63,410 nt of DNA from positions 1-63,410 of the forward strand of contig NZ_JABWCS010000188.1 of NCBI RefSeq assembly GCF_013359945.1. Direction: 5' to 3'. Below are positions 29,251 through 38,700 of the stretch, piece by piece; position 1 is the stretch's first letter, and each line of letters starts with the position of its first letter. The notes beneath the pieces were generated by a model that was not told the DNA's origin, made no database searches, and saw nothing but the letters and a program-made list of their open reading frames with translations. The position numbers were made by a program, and so were the translations under genes. Source of the DNA: Paenibacillus agri (GTDB lineage: Bacteria; Bacillota; Bacilli; Paenibacillales; Paenibacillaceae).

Positions 29251-29408
29251 AGAATGTTTGGACTTCCGGCCGCTGCCCTTCTGCAGATTTATTGATTTTA
29301 ACCGCTAATAGCAGTAGAAATCTGCAGAGCTTATGCTTCCGATGCTAGCTTTCCTGCGGAAAGCTTTCAGGCGGTCGCTATCGCTCCTACAGTTCCAAAA
29401 TCCCCCTA
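29251..29408 (+). repeat. structured intergenic repeat, copy 3
   Basis: Third copy of the family seen at 12458 and 23172. Shared flanks: AATGTTTGGACTTCCGGC, AGCTTTCCTGCGGAAAGCTT, TCGCTCCTACAGTTCCAAAA. Central stem: CTGCAGATTT (29281-29290) pairs with AAATCTGCAG (29318-29327); the sequence differs from that of the other copies but pairing is kept. It lies directly after the mazG stop (29425), on the side of hup. Confidence 0.85.
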
Positions 29409-29424
29409 CGCGCAGTACCTGTCG

Positions 29425-30921
29425 TTACTTGCGCTCCTGGACCTTGGCTTCCTGCCAAAGTGCCTCCATCTCATCAAGACTGCTATCCTGCACGCTCTTC
29501 CCCTTGCTGCGCAGACTTTGTTCGATATATTGGAACCGCTGGACAAATTTGCGGTTGGTTCGAGTCAGCGCATCTTCCGGATCGGCGCTGATAAACCGGG
29601 CCACATTAGTGGCTGCAAAGAGCAGATCACCCAGCTCCAGAATCTGTTCTTCCGCAGGGGCTCCGCTATCAATAGCCTCCTGCAGCTCATCTGCCTCCTC
29701 GCGAACCTTCACCAGGCAGTCCAGTGCATTGTCCCAGTCAAAGCCTACCTTAGAGGCTTTCTTCTGCAGCTTATAGGCCTTCATCAAGGCCGGCAAATCC
29801 CGGGGGACGCCATCAAGGACAGATTGCTCCTCCGGCTTCACACCCTTACGCCGCTTCTCCTCTGCTTTCATGCCTTCCCAGTTCTGTAGTGCCTCATCCG
29901 CATTGCCGGCCTCCCGGTCGCCGAATACATGGGGATGACGGAACACCAGCTTGTTGTTCAGTCCCTCGATAACGTCAAACACATTGAACGTTCCCACTTC
30001 TTCTTCCATCTGAGCGTGCAGCATGATCTGCAGCAGCAGGTCACCCAGTTCCTCCTTCATGTGGTCCGGGTCATCCTCATCAATGGTTTCCAGCACTTCG
30101 TAGGTTTCTTCGATCAGGTTCTTGCGCAGCGATTCATGGGTCTGCTCTTGGTCCCAAGGACAGCCTTCCGGGCTGCGGAGAATATCGACAATTTCATGCA
30201 AACGGGCAAAGGTGCGATTCCGCACGTCTTCCGCATGGTTCGCCGGAATATAGATGAGCGACAGGTTGCCGTACCCGTCCAGACGGTCCAACTCATAGAG
30301 AGGCACCTTCAGAATTTGTTCCTCGTTCTCTACCCCAAGCGCATGCCCCACCACAACCTCATATTCGGGTGGATACAGCTCCATTAGGCACAGCTTGGTC
30401 TCCGAAGCGGTGAAGGTGTCATACACCTGACCGATCAGAGTGTGCAGCTCGGGCTGAAGATGTGAGCGGCGAATACCGGAAGCATCTAGCAGCTGGAACC
30501 CTTCGATAGGGTCAAAGCCGAGCCGCACAAAAGCCTCGTCCAGGAAGCTCTCGCCGCCCAGAATCTGCAGCTCTATGCCCCATTCGGGGCAGCGTTGCCG
30601 GAGTAAAGAAACCGCAGATTCGGCGACCATGGGATGCCCTGGCACCGCATAGACAATTTCCGTGCCTTGCTCGGCATTAAAAGCCTCTTGAATTAGACGG
30701 GAGGCAATTGCCTCATAGACCTCGGGGAAAGAGGACAAAGACTCGTACAATCCGTCGAACGATTTCCATTTAATCTCCAGCTCCGCAAGCGCGGACATCA
30801 TCGGATGTTCCTTGGTGCGTACGTACACGGTGGAGGCTGCCTTCAGTTTCTTGATAATACCCAGCGTCAGCCGATCGGGATTGCCGGAACCCAGTCCGAC
30901 AATCGTTAATGATGCGCTCAT
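29425..30921 (-). CDS. mazG: tetrapyrrole methylase-like / MazG nucleotide pyrophosphohydrolase fusion (YabN)
   Basis: A 498-residue two-domain protein. Residues about 1-225 resemble an SAM-dependent tetrapyrrole methylase (LTIVGLGSGNPDRLTLG, VYAVPGHPMVAESAV-type motifs). Residues about 230-490 hold MazG: RSPEGCPWDQEQTHESLRKNLIEE, followed by the EELGDLLLQIMLHAQ metal-binding motif, and a second weaker repeat EEADELQEA with LELGDLLFA. MazG hydrolyses aberrant or stress nucleotides; the substrate of the N-terminal domain is unknown. AAGGAG precedes the ATG. Confidence 0.95.
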   Translation of the reverse strand: MSASLTIVGLGSGNPDRLTLGIIKKLKAASTVYVRTKEHPMMSALAELEIKWKSFDGLYESLSSFPEVYEAIASRLIQEAFNAEQGTEIVYAVPGHPMVAESAVSLLRQRCPEWGIELQILGGESFLDEAFVRLGFDPIEGFQLLDASGIRRSHLQPELHTLIGQVYDTFTASETKLCLMELYPPEYEVVVGHALGVENEEQILKVPLYELDRLDGYGNLSLIYIPANHAEDVRNRTFARLHEIVDILRSPEGCPWDQEQTHESLRKNLIEETYEVLETIDEDDPDHMKEELGDLLLQIMLHAQMEEEVGTFNVFDVIEGLNNKLVFRHPHVFGDREAGNADEALQNWEGMKAEEKRRKGVKPEEQSVLDGVPRDLPALMKAYKLQKKASKVGFDWDNALDCLVKVREEADELQEAIDSGAPAEEQILELGDLLFAATNVARFISADPEDALTRTNRKFVQRFQYIEQSLRSKGKSVQDSSLDEMEALWQEAKVQERK

Positions 30922-31045
30922 GCTTGTTCATCTCCTTATTGACCCTCTCTAGCCTTAACAACAGGCAGAAGGCACTCTATCCTTGAATGTTCTTCTGGGC
31001 TCGCTACGCGAGGCCAAAAGACAGTGAATGATTCATTTATAACGG

Positions 31046-32716
31046 CTAGCGGAACAACCGCAGCTTGCTAAAGCCCTTCGCCAGGGACGGGCCGATGCCC
31101 GGAAGCTGGCGCAACTCGCTCTCGCTGAGCAGCCGCAGGGCGATCGCGCCCACGGCGAAGACGGCGCAGCCCGCCGTCACGCCGAGCAGGCTTTGGGCCA
31201 GGCTGGCGGTACGCCCGCCCGCCAGCCCTGCCGCCGCGAACAGCGCGTCAGCTCCATAGCTGACGGCCGCAGCGGCGGCGGCCAGGCCCGCAAGTAGCAC
31301 CGCGGGCTTGGCCAGGGCATCTGCGAAGCGAAGCCGCAGATAGCCCTGGCGGTGCAGCAGCAGCACATTCAGCGCTGCTGCCAGCAGGTGCGCGGCCACA
31401 CTGGCGATGGCCGCGCCGGTAATGCCCTGCTGCGGGACAAGCAGCAGGTTGAGGGCCGCCTTGAGCCCCGCGGCGGCCAAGAGATGTAGTGCTGGGGCGC
31501 GCACATGCCCCAGCCCCTGCAGCAGCGCGGCCGAGATGATGCTGACCGTGCCGCCGGCGGCGGTGAAGGCCAGCCAGATCATCGTGCTGCTGCCGGCAGT
31601 ATCGCCGTAGAGCGCGATGTTAATCGGCTCGGCCAGCACCGCCAGCCCCACGGCGGCTGCGAGGCCCAAGAGCCAGAACCAGCGCAGTGACAAACTGCAG
31701 CGGGTCTCGATCAGCTTCAGATCGCCGTTGTACTTGGCTTCTGCCAGTGCGGGAATGAACACGACGGACAGCGATGTGGCAAGCATGGTCACAATCTGCA
31801 CAAGCGGAAGGCCGCGGTTGTAGATGCCAAACTGTGCCATGGCTGCACTTTCACTGAGACCCTCCGAGAGCAAACGAGGTACAGTAAATACGTCGACCAG
31901 TCCGATCAGTGGAAGGGCCAATGCCCCCAGCATTACAGGAACCCCATAGGCCAGCAGGCTGCTGGCCTTAATTCCTGAAGCTTGTCCCTGCAGGGACTTG
32001 GCTGCACCCTGGGACCTCGTTACTTCTGCAGTAGCCGCCACTTCTGCCACAGCGGAAAGCCCCGTATTGCGCCGGTGTCTCCGCCAGTACAGCAGCATCA
32101 CTAGCAAGCCGGCGGCCCCGCCCCCGGCAGAGCCAAGCAGAGCACCAGCCGCAATACTCTCCACTCCGGCCCCGTGTGAAGTCAAATAAAGCAGCAGGAC
32201 AATCATTACCGCTACGCGGACCGACTGCTCCACAATTTGTGATACCGCAGTGGGGGTCATATTGTGAAGACCCTGGAAATAACCCCGTAATGCCGCCATG
32301 ACCGGAACGAATACAAGCCCCCACGCTGCACTGCGTAGTGCCGGTATGACATGGGAACTGCCGACCCATACAGCAATAAGAGGCGCGCCAGCATAGGTGA
32401 GGAGACCAAGCCCCAAACCACAGAGGCCAGTAATCAGCGTGGACAGCAGAAGGATTCTGCGGCCTTCATCTTCCCGTCTTCCGGCGGATGCCTCTGCCAC
32501 GAATTTGGATATGGCTGAAGGCAAGCCCAGCATGGCGATAGTTATGAGCATCGTATATAGCGGATAAACCGTATTGTAGATGCCGAATACAGCATCACCG
32601 CCCAGATTTTGCAGCGGAATTTTTTGCAAAGTGCCAATCAGCTTCGAGATAATCGCCGCCGCACTAAGAATAAAGGCTCCCTGGAGCAACCGGGACGCTT
32701 GTGTTGTCGATTTCAT
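31046..32716 (-). CDS. yabM: MOP-family flippase, SpoVB/MurJ-like (YabM)
   Basis: Polytopic exporter of the polysaccharide/lipid II flippase superfamily. The 556-residue product has roughly 13-14 hydrophobic segments, starting with the family hallmark LLQGAFILSAAAIISKLIGTLQKIPLQNLGGDAVFGIYN and YPLYTMLITIAMLGLPSAISKFVAEA. The start at 32716 (MKSTTQASRL) has only a weak AGG upstream; the longer frame has no better site. The C-terminal third (about 31050-31700) is much richer in G and C than the N-terminal part. The substrate, probably a cell-wall lipid precursor, is inference. Confidence 0.9.
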   Translation of the reverse strand: MKSTTQASRLLQGAFILSAAAIISKLIGTLQKIPLQNLGGDAVFGIYNTVYPLYTMLITIAMLGLPSAISKFVAEASAGRREDEGRRILLLSTLITGLCGLGLGLLTYAGAPLIAVWVGSSHVIPALRSAAWGLVFVPVMAALRGYFQGLHNMTPTAVSQIVEQSVRVAVMIVLLLYLTSHGAGVESIAAGALLGSAGGGAAGLLVMLLYWRRHRRNTGLSAVAEVAATAEVTRSQGAAKSLQGQASGIKASSLLAYGVPVMLGALALPLIGLVDVFTVPRLLSEGLSESAAMAQFGIYNRGLPLVQIVTMLATSLSVVFIPALAEAKYNGDLKLIETRCSLSLRWFWLLGLAAAVGLAVLAEPINIALYGDTAGSSTMIWLAFTAAGGTVSIISAALLQGLGHVRAPALHLLAAAGLKAALNLLLVPQQGITGAAIASVAAHLLAAALNVLLLHRQGYLRLRFADALAKPAVLLAGLAAAAAAVSYGADALFAAAGLAGGRTASLAQSLLGVTAGCAVFAVGAIALRLLSESELRQLPGIGPSLAKGFSKLRLFR

Positions 32717-32823
32717 GAGATTACCTGCTTTTAACACTGAATTTGGAAAGAAACGCAACTGCCACCCAGTCAAACAACCGTAGCCAAAACAAGCTTAATT
32801 ATAACGTATGTATGCCCTGAACG

Positions 32824-32873
32824 ACAAAACTCCCGCTTTCCTTTGTACATCATACCAAAAGGAGAGCAGGAGC
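32824..32873 (-). terminator. spoVT terminator
   Basis: Minus strand: CTCCTGCTCTCCTTT and AAAGGAAAGCGGGAG form an imperfect stem followed by TTTTG, 15 bp after the spoVT stop. Confidence 0.75.
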
Positions 32874-32889
32874 CATAGTACCGTAGATA

Positions 32890-33432
32890 TTACTGTTCCA
32901 TCTGCTTGCCCAAAAATGCGGCAGCCGTTTCAGTCATTTTGACTTCCATCTGAGACATCTTCACCGAATCATCCTTGTTTAGCATCACTACACAGCCGAT
33001 CGGATCGCCTCCGGAAATAATCGGTGATGCTACATAAGTAGACAGCAGTTCTGGATGGTCTTTGCCTATCTCATAATTGCCACCGTTCGTTTCCAGCACT
33101 GTTTTGCGGCCATCCATTACCTTTTCCAGCAGCACACCGACTTGCTTCTCCAAATACTCCTTCTTGGAACCGCCTGCAAGTGCAATGAAGGTATCTCGGT
33201 CTGAGATGATGGTAATATGACCTGTGCTTTCATACAGCGACTCGGCATATTCTTTGGCAAAATCACCAAGCTCGCCGATTGGAGAGTATTTCTTCAGAAT
33301 GACCTCACCATCGCGGTCAACGAAGATTTCCAGAGGGTCCCCTTCCCGGATCCGAAGCGTCCGTCTAATTTCTTTAGGAATCACCACTCTTCCGAGGTCG
33401 TCAATACGTCGTACAATTCCAGTAGCTTTCAT
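32890..33432 (-). CDS. spoVT: stage V sporulation protein T, AbrB-family regulator
   Basis: Forespore transcription factor that tunes sigma-G genes. The 180-residue product has an AbrB-type swapped-hairpin DNA-binding domain at residues 1-50 (MKATGIVRRIDDLGRVVIPKEIRRTLRIREGDPLEIF) and a C-terminal GAF-like domain (about 56-178). Length matches the B. subtilis protein. It is monocistronic here, with a terminator downstream. A sigma-G promoter is expected in 33433-33560 but I could not place it confidently. Confidence 0.97.
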   Translation of the reverse strand: MKATGIVRRIDDLGRVVIPKEIRRTLRIREGDPLEIFVDRDGEVILKKYSPIGELGDFAKEYAESLYESTGHITIISDRDTFIALAGGSKKEYLEKQVGVLLEKVMDGRKTVLETNGGNYEIGKDHPELLSTYVASPIISGGDPIGCVVMLNKDDSVKMSQMEVKMTETAAAFLGKQMEQ

Positions 33433-33619
33433 TCACATGTTGCCCCGCTTTCTTAAGAAGTATTGTTCAACTACTGTCCATTATGGGAATGGATAATCCC
33501 AGTGATTTATCGTAATATCTGCCCATAGTATTCATCTCTTCCCAGTTCCTTATACATATCATTGCCTGTATAAAAAATCTCGGGCAATCTTCGCCCATTA
33601 CTGCGAATAACCTGAATAA

Positions 33620-33652
33620 AACAAAAAATACCGCCCACAAGGGCGGTATTTG
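33620..33652 (-). terminator. prsA terminator
   Basis: Minus strand: AATACCGCCC(TTGT)GGGCGGTATT, a perfect 10-bp stem, followed by TTTTTGTTTT. Confidence 0.92.
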
Positions 33653-33713
33653 AAACAGAAAGCAAAGATGCTTTCTTCAGTGCAATGGATTATAAAGGGG
33701 AGCTTGTCCCGGC

Positions 33714-34742
33714 TTATTCAGCAGCTTTTGTTGCCTCAGGAGACGCACTTGGCTCTGTGCCTTTTTCATCAGCAGGGGCAGAGCTCTTCGGCAGGTTGAT
33801 CTTCTCAATGATGCCGTCGAGTTCCTTCTCCATGAAGTTCTCCAGACTCTTCGAAGCCAATGATTGCTTAATGTTTTCCTTCTGCTCATCGGTCAGTTGG
33901 TCGAAGGTCTTCTCCGTACGGGATTCCACCTTGATAATGTGATATCCGAATTGGCTCTCTACCGGTTCACTGATCGTGTTCAGCGGCAGGGTTTGTGCAG
34001 CCTTCTTAAACGACTCTACATAGGTACCAAGTGGTTTATCTTTGTACTCGCCACCCGTTTCCTTGGAAGCCGTATCGTCGGTGTATTTCTTCACAACTTC
34101 TGCAAAATCGGCTCCCCCGTCAAGCTCCGCCTTTACTTGCTTCGCGAGCTTCAAAGCATCCTCTTTGCTGCGTTCCTTCTTGTCGGCATCTGTAAAGCCA
34201 ATCAGGACATGACGCAGAGTAGCTACGGTAAAGTCGCCCTTTGTCGCTTCAAATTCTTTTTTCACGTCTTCATCCGTGACTTTGAGCAGCATGTCCTGAT
34301 ACACAGTCAGTACACGCACCATGTACGCATGAATATCTTCTTCCGTGATCCCTTGCTGCTTCAAAGTATCTTTATACGTTTTGCCAAGACCTTTTTTCAT
34401 AGCCTCAACTTGGGCATCGGCTTCCTTCTTGGCTTCTTTCTTGGCCTCGTCGGTAGCTTGTCCAGCCAAATACTCGAAGGCTACCTCTTGCTTGAGGATG
34501 GACTCCTTGAAGGCATCAATTTGCAAATATTGTGCCTGATCCGGTGACAGGAATTTCATGATCTTCTGATCCAGATCAAATGCTTTTTCTGTAATAGTAC
34601 CACCTTTATAAGTAGCAACTGCCGTACTATTATCCGCGGCATTGCCCCCCTTACTGCTGCAAGCAGATAGTACAGAGAAGGAAAGCGCTGCTGCCAGTGA
34701 TACGAGCAGCACTTTCCAGGTTTTTGTTTTATTTAACGACAT
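33714..34742 (-). CDS. prsA: PrsA-like lipoprotein foldase (parvulin)
   Basis: Extracytoplasmic peptidyl-prolyl isomerase for secreted proteins. The 342-residue product has a lipoprotein signal peptide with lipobox LSAC (Cys28), a SurA-like N-terminal region (about 45-165) rich in Lys/Glu, a parvulin domain (about 180-290: ATLRHVLIGFTDADKKERSKEDALKLAKQ, FAEVVKKYTDD, QFGYHIIKVESR), and an acidic tail. Start at 34742, with GGGAG 9 nt upstream, overlaps the 3' end of mfd by 14 nt. The placement after mfd is not that of B. subtilis; it may be a paralogue of the main PrsA. Confidence 0.9.
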   Translation of the reverse strand: MSLNKTKTWKVLLVSLAAALSFSVLSACSSKGGNAADNSTAVATYKGGTITEKAFDLDQKIMKFLSPDQAQYLQIDAFKESILKQEVAFEYLAGQATDEAKKEAKKEADAQVEAMKKGLGKTYKDTLKQQGITEEDIHAYMVRVLTVYQDMLLKVTDEDVKKEFEATKGDFTVATLRHVLIGFTDADKKERSKEDALKLAKQVKAELDGGADFAEVVKKYTDDTASKETGGEYKDKPLGTYVESFKKAAQTLPLNTISEPVESQFGYHIIKVESRTEKTFDQLTDEQKENIKQSLASKSLENFMEKELDGIIEKINLPKSSAPADEKGTEPSASPEATKAAE

Positions 34743-37700
34743 TGTGAAGTTCTCCCTTCGATTTGAAAGCCTGTTTAACTTCCTCCAGGAATTGCTCGAG
34801 TAAGTCAAGCAGCTCTTTGTCCCCGAGTCGTTTGGACTTGACCCGGATGACGGCTTTTGCATCCTTTTCAAATTGTACACGTCTTTCGAAACGATTTCCA
34901 ACTTTAGCGAGCTTTGTCGTATCAAAAGCTCCGATCCGGTCCTCATAAAAATTGAGCGAGACCTCGTCTCCCCGCCGCACCATAGCGTCGATGCCGTACA
35001 TCTTACCATAGACCTTCAGCCTTGCTACAGACAAGAGGTTAACGACTGCCTCCGGCAGCTCCCCGAAGCGGTCAAGCAGCTCGTCTTCAAGCTCGGAAGC
35101 ATCGTCAAAGGCGGAAATAGCAGCTACCTTTTTATAAATTTCAATTTTTTGGATGCTGTCGTAAATATACTCTGACGGGAGATAGGCGTCAATCGACAAA
35201 TCAATGACTGTATTACCTTCCTTCAGCGAGGTATCTTCCTCGCCAAGTACAGTTACTTTGCGTTTGCGAATCTCCTCTGCCAGCATCTGCGAATATAGAT
35301 CAAAGCCCACTGAGGCGATAAAACCGTGCTGCTCTGCCCCCAGCAAGTTCCCCGCCCCACGGATGGAGAGGTCACGCATAGCGATTTTGAACCCGGAGCC
35401 AAGCTCCGTGAACTCCTTGATCGACTGCAGCCGCTTCTCCGCCACTTCAGTCAGAACCTTATCCCGCTGATACGTAAAATAGGCGTAAGCGATCCGGTTG
35501 GACCGGCCTACCCGTCCCCGCAGCTGATAGAGCTGGGAAAGGCCCATTTTATCAGCATCATGCACAATGAGCGTATTAACGTTAGGAATATCTACTCCGG
35601 TCTCGATAATACTTGTGCTGACGAGCACGTCGTATTCGCCATCAAGGAAGTCCAGGATCGTTTTCTCCAGCTCCTGCTCCGACATCTGGCCATGACCGAT
35701 ACCAACGCGTGCTTCCGGCACCAGCATGGAGATTTGCGCAGCCATTTCCTGAATACCTTGGACACGGTTATACAGATAGTAGACCTGTCCCCCGCGTGCG
35801 AGCTCCCGCTCCACTGCCTCACGGGTCAGAGTCTGGCTATGTTCAACGACATACGTCTGTACGGGAAAGCGGTTCTCCGGTGGCGTCTCAATAACAGACA
35901 AATCCCGTACCCCAAGCATCGACATGTGCAGTGTGCGGGGAATCGGTGTTGCGGTCAATGTCAGTACATCCACGTTCGTCTTCAGCTTCTTCAGCTTTTC
36001 TTTATGCGTCACACCGAAACGCTGCTCCTCATCCACAATCAACAAACCTAAATCTTTGAAGACCAGATCTTGAGAGAGCAACCGGTGTGTACCGATTACC
36101 ACATCAACAGTTCCCTGTTTGACACCCTTGATCGTATCATTCTGCTCTTTGCGGCTACGGAATCGGCTTAGCACTTGAATATTCAGCGGGTAATTGGAAA
36201 ACCGCTCACGGAATGTCTCGTAGTGCTGCTGGGCTAGAATCGTCGTCGGCACTAATACAGCCACTTGCTTACCTTCAATGGCTGCTTTGAAGGCGGCACG
36301 AATGGCTACCTCAGTCTTACCATAACCGACATCGCCGCATAGCAGACGGTCCATCGGACGGTTCTGCTCCATGTCCTTTTTAATTTCCTCAATCGCCCGC
36401 AGCTGGTCACGAGTCTCCTCGTACGGGAATACCTCTTCGAACTCCTGCTGCTCCTGAGTATCCTTCTCGAATCCGTATCCCATCGCGCTTTGACGCTCGG
36501 CATACAGCTTGATCAGATCGTCGGCAATATCCTGTACCGAAGAACGCACCTTATTAGTGACACGGGTCCATTCATTTCCACCCAGCTTGTATACCTTAGG
36601 CTCTTTGTCTTCGGAACCGACATATTTCTGGATCAGGTCAATCTGTTCGATCGGCACAGACAGCTTGTCGCCGCCAGCATACATAATATGCATGTAGTCA
36701 CGGTGGATCCCGCTGACTTCCAGCGTACCGATCCCCATGTATTTACCAATCCCGTGGTTCTGGTGAACGACATAATCGCCTATTTTCAATTCCGTGTAGC
36801 TCTTGATTCGTTCAGCGTTGTCTATACCCTTCGACACTTTGCGCGCTTTGCGCTGCTTCTGGGAGAACATCTCGCCTTCGGTAATCACGGCAAGGTGAAT
36901 AGATGGGAGCTCAAAGCCGGAGCCCAGATTTCCCTGAACAATGGTTGGCTCCTCAATACCGTAGTCATAAAGGACTCTGCGCACACGCTCAATACGTTCC
37001 TCGCCATTCGCCAGCATAATGACTTTAACGCCGGATTTGTGCCAGCGTTCCATCTCTGACTTCAGCACATTCATCTGTCCATGGAAATCCTGCATCCCGC
37101 GGCTGATGAACCCCAGTATGTTCTGAGGCTGAACATGTGGAACCTGGCGGAGAAAGATCGACATAAACAGACTTTGGAACGGACGGTGATACATTACCGT
37201 GTCAGTCTCTACAGAGAGCTGCAGATCCGGTAGCGTCTTGCCATTCTGCAGCAAATGAAGGTTCCATTCCGATTCATCCCGTTCCAACTGCTTAGCCGTC
37301 TCCAAGAGCCGTGCTGGCTCGTCGAATACAAGCAGTGTATCCTCGACCATATAGTCATACAGATGGGAACGTTCAGGATAAAGCAAACTGATATATTTAT
37401 AGATTTCCGGAAAATAAGTGCCCTGGCGGAGCATTTCCAGCTCACGGCCCATTTCCTCCCGCAGACGCAGCTTCGCCTGGCGGTCTGTCATCTTCTCAAG
37501 CTGGCGTTCCAGCAGAACTGCCGCCTCAGCAGCAGCCGCTTCCTGGCGGGACTTGTCCGCGATGATCTCCTTGGCTGGAGTAATTTTCACACTACGTACT
37601 TTGTCAATCGAGCGTTGATCGGCCGGATCGAAGGTTCTGATAGAATCGACTTCTTCGTCGAACAGCTCCACCCGGTATGCCAAGGCAGAGGTCATTGGAT

Positions 37701-38253
37701 AAAAGTCAACAATCCCCCCTCTTACACTTAGCTCGCCACGGTTCTCTACCCGTTCTACCCGCTCATAGCCCATTTCGATCATGGACAGCAGGAATTCCTC
37801 AAGGTTAAGTGTACCGTCCTGTGAGATTGTCACCTGCGCTCCAGCCATAACATGAGGGGAGGGCAGCAGACGGCGCACACCTGAATAAGGGGCGATTACA
37901 ATGCCACGGAAGCCCTGAGCACATCGTGTCAGCACATCAATCCGCTGAGCTAACGTCTCTGGACTGGATACCGCCGCCTCAGCGGCCACCAGTTCATTGG
38001 CAGGATAAAGCAGCACGCGATCCGGAGAAAGCGCTTCCTGCAAATCATCGGCCATCTTCTGAGCCGAGAACATATTATGCGTCACCACGAGCAGTGGGCG
38101 TGCTGTCTCTTCATGCAGCGCCGCCAGCATGATCTGTCGGGCAGATCCGGACAAGCCGGATATGAGCTGTTCCTTCATACCTGCTGCAATACCGCGGGTG
38201 ACAGATTGAAAATCGGGATCTTTGGAAAAAGCTTCTATAAGACCTTGTAACAA
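34729..38253 (-). CDS. mfd: transcription-repair coupling factor Mfd
   Basis: DNA translocase that removes stalled RNA polymerase and recruits UvrA. About 1174 residues. UvrB-like N-terminal domains ([31 protein letters not shown]), RNA polymerase-binding domain (KIGDYVVHQNHGIGKYMGI near residue 495), and helicase motifs: Walker A GDVGYGKTEVAIRAA, IVDEEQRFGVTHKEKLK, TATPIPRTLHMSM, LRGRVGRSNRIAYAY. The start is a TTG at 38253, with GAGGTG 6 nt upstream; the frame runs further up without a better site. Last gene of the pth-fin-mfd group, overlapping prsA. Confidence 0.97.
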   Translation of the reverse strand: MLQGLIEAFSKDPDFQSVTRGIAAGMKEQLISGLSGSARQIMLAALHEETARPLLVVTHNMFSAQKMADDLQEALSPDRVLLYPANELVAAEAAVSSPETLAQRIDVLTRCAQGFRGIVIAPYSGVRRLLPSPHVMAGAQVTISQDGTLNLEEFLLSMIEMGYERVERVENRGELSVRGGIVDFYPMTSALAYRVELFDEEVDSIRTFDPADQRSIDKVRSVKITPAKEIIADKSRQEAAAAEAAVLLERQLEKMTDRQAKLRLREEMGRELEMLRQGTYFPEIYKYISLLYPERSHLYDYMVEDTLLVFDEPARLLETAKQLERDESEWNLHLLQNGKTLPDLQLSVETDTVMYHRPFQSLFMSIFLRQVPHVQPQNILGFISRGMQDFHGQMNVLKSEMERWHKSGVKVIMLANGEERIERVRRVLYDYGIEEPTIVQGNLGSGFELPSIHLAVITEGEMFSQKQRKARKVSKGIDNAERIKSYTELKIGDYVVHQNHGIGKYMGIGTLEVSGIHRDYMHIMYAGGDKLSVPIEQIDLIQKYVGSEDKEPKVYKLGGNEWTRVTNKVRSSVQDIADDLIKLYAERQSAMGYGFEKDTQEQQEFEEVFPYEETRDQLRAIEEIKKDMEQNRPMDRLLCGDVGYGKTEVAIRAAFKAAIEGKQVAVLVPTTILAQQHYETFRERFSNYPLNIQVLSRFRSRKEQNDTIKGVKQGTVDVVIGTHRLLSQDLVFKDLGLLIVDEEQRFGVTHKEKLKKLKTNVDVLTLTATPIPRTLHMSMLGVRDLSVIETPPENRFPVQTYVVEHSQTLTREAVERELARGGQVYYLYNRVQGIQEMAAQISMLVPEARVGIGHGQMSEQELEKTILDFLDGEYDVLVSTSIIETGVDIPNVNTLIVHDADKMGLSQLYQLRGRVGRSNRIAYAYFTYQRDKVLTEVAEKRLQSIKEFTELGSGFKIAMRDLSIRGAGNLLGAEQHGFIASVGFDLYSQMLAEEIRKRKVTVLGEEDTSLKEGNTVIDLSIDAYLPSEYIYDSIQKIEIYKKVAAISAFDDASELEDELLDRFGELPEAVVNLLSVARLKVYGKMYGIDAMVRRGDEVSLNFYEDRIGAFDTTKLAKVGNRFERRVQFEKDAKAVIRVKSKRLGDKELLDLLEQFLEEVKQAFKSKGELHNVVK

Positions 38254-38384
38254 CAGGCGCACCTCTCTTACTAAACAGGCTGAAGGCGGCTGATGCCGCC
38301 TCACCTGTTATGATTGGAATCGAAAAACAAGCCTCAGCTGTAACGCCAAGGCTTGCGGATGACGATAGAGACAGGCGCTTCCAC

Positions 38385-38615
38385 TTACTGAAGCGGACTG
38401 GCCAGTAGGCTGAGCTCGGGATTGTTATCCAAGGCCTGCTTGCAGTAATCGCAAGTAACCTTTACCGTAATCTCACCTTCTGAATCATACGCTATGATAT
38501 CTCTGCGCTCCGCAGGGGTCAAGGAATGTAGGCCTAGCTGCACTTCTGTCGCATCGCTTCTGTGAATGCTGCCCAGAAAGGTTCTGCAGTGCCTGCATAC
38601 ATAGTTTATTGCCAT
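38385..38615 (-). CDS. fin: anti-sigma-F factor Fin (YabK)
   Basis: Small zinc protein that helps switch the forespore from sigma-F to sigma-G. The 76-residue product has two CxxC pairs, C7/C10 (YVCRHCRTFLGSI) and C55/C58 (VTCDYCKQAL), and the family segment LGLHSLTPAERRDII. AGGAGG precedes the ATG. Gene order pth-fin-mfd is that of B. subtilis. A perfect inverted repeat sits immediately upstream of the ribosome binding site. Confidence 0.92.
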   Translation of the reverse strand: MAINYVCRHCRTFLGSIHRSDATEVQLGLHSLTPAERRDIIAYDSEGEITVKVTCDYCKQALDNNPELSLLASPLQ

Positions 38616-38626
38616 CTATATGCCTC

Positions 38627-38649
38627 CTGAAGGTAGTATATACCTTCAG
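38627..38649 (-). promoter_or_regulatory. perfect inverted repeat at the fin ribosome binding site
   Basis: CTGAAGGTA and TACCTTCAG, 9-bp arms around a 5-nt centre; the last base pair touches the AGGAGG of fin. A CATACTG sequence resembling the -10 of sigma-F/sigma-G promoters overlaps its outer edge (38646-38652). It could be an operator or an RNA hairpin. Confidence 0.5.
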
Positions 38650-38700
38650 TATGCCCGGCTGACACTGTCTTTAGCCTGGTACAAAGACCATTGCTACATA

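Noticed and set aside
12458..29408. Insertion sequences or intact transposons as explanation of the three dispersed repeats
   Set aside because: They are under 170 bp, have no open frame, and I see no clear target-site duplications; a MITE origin stays possible.
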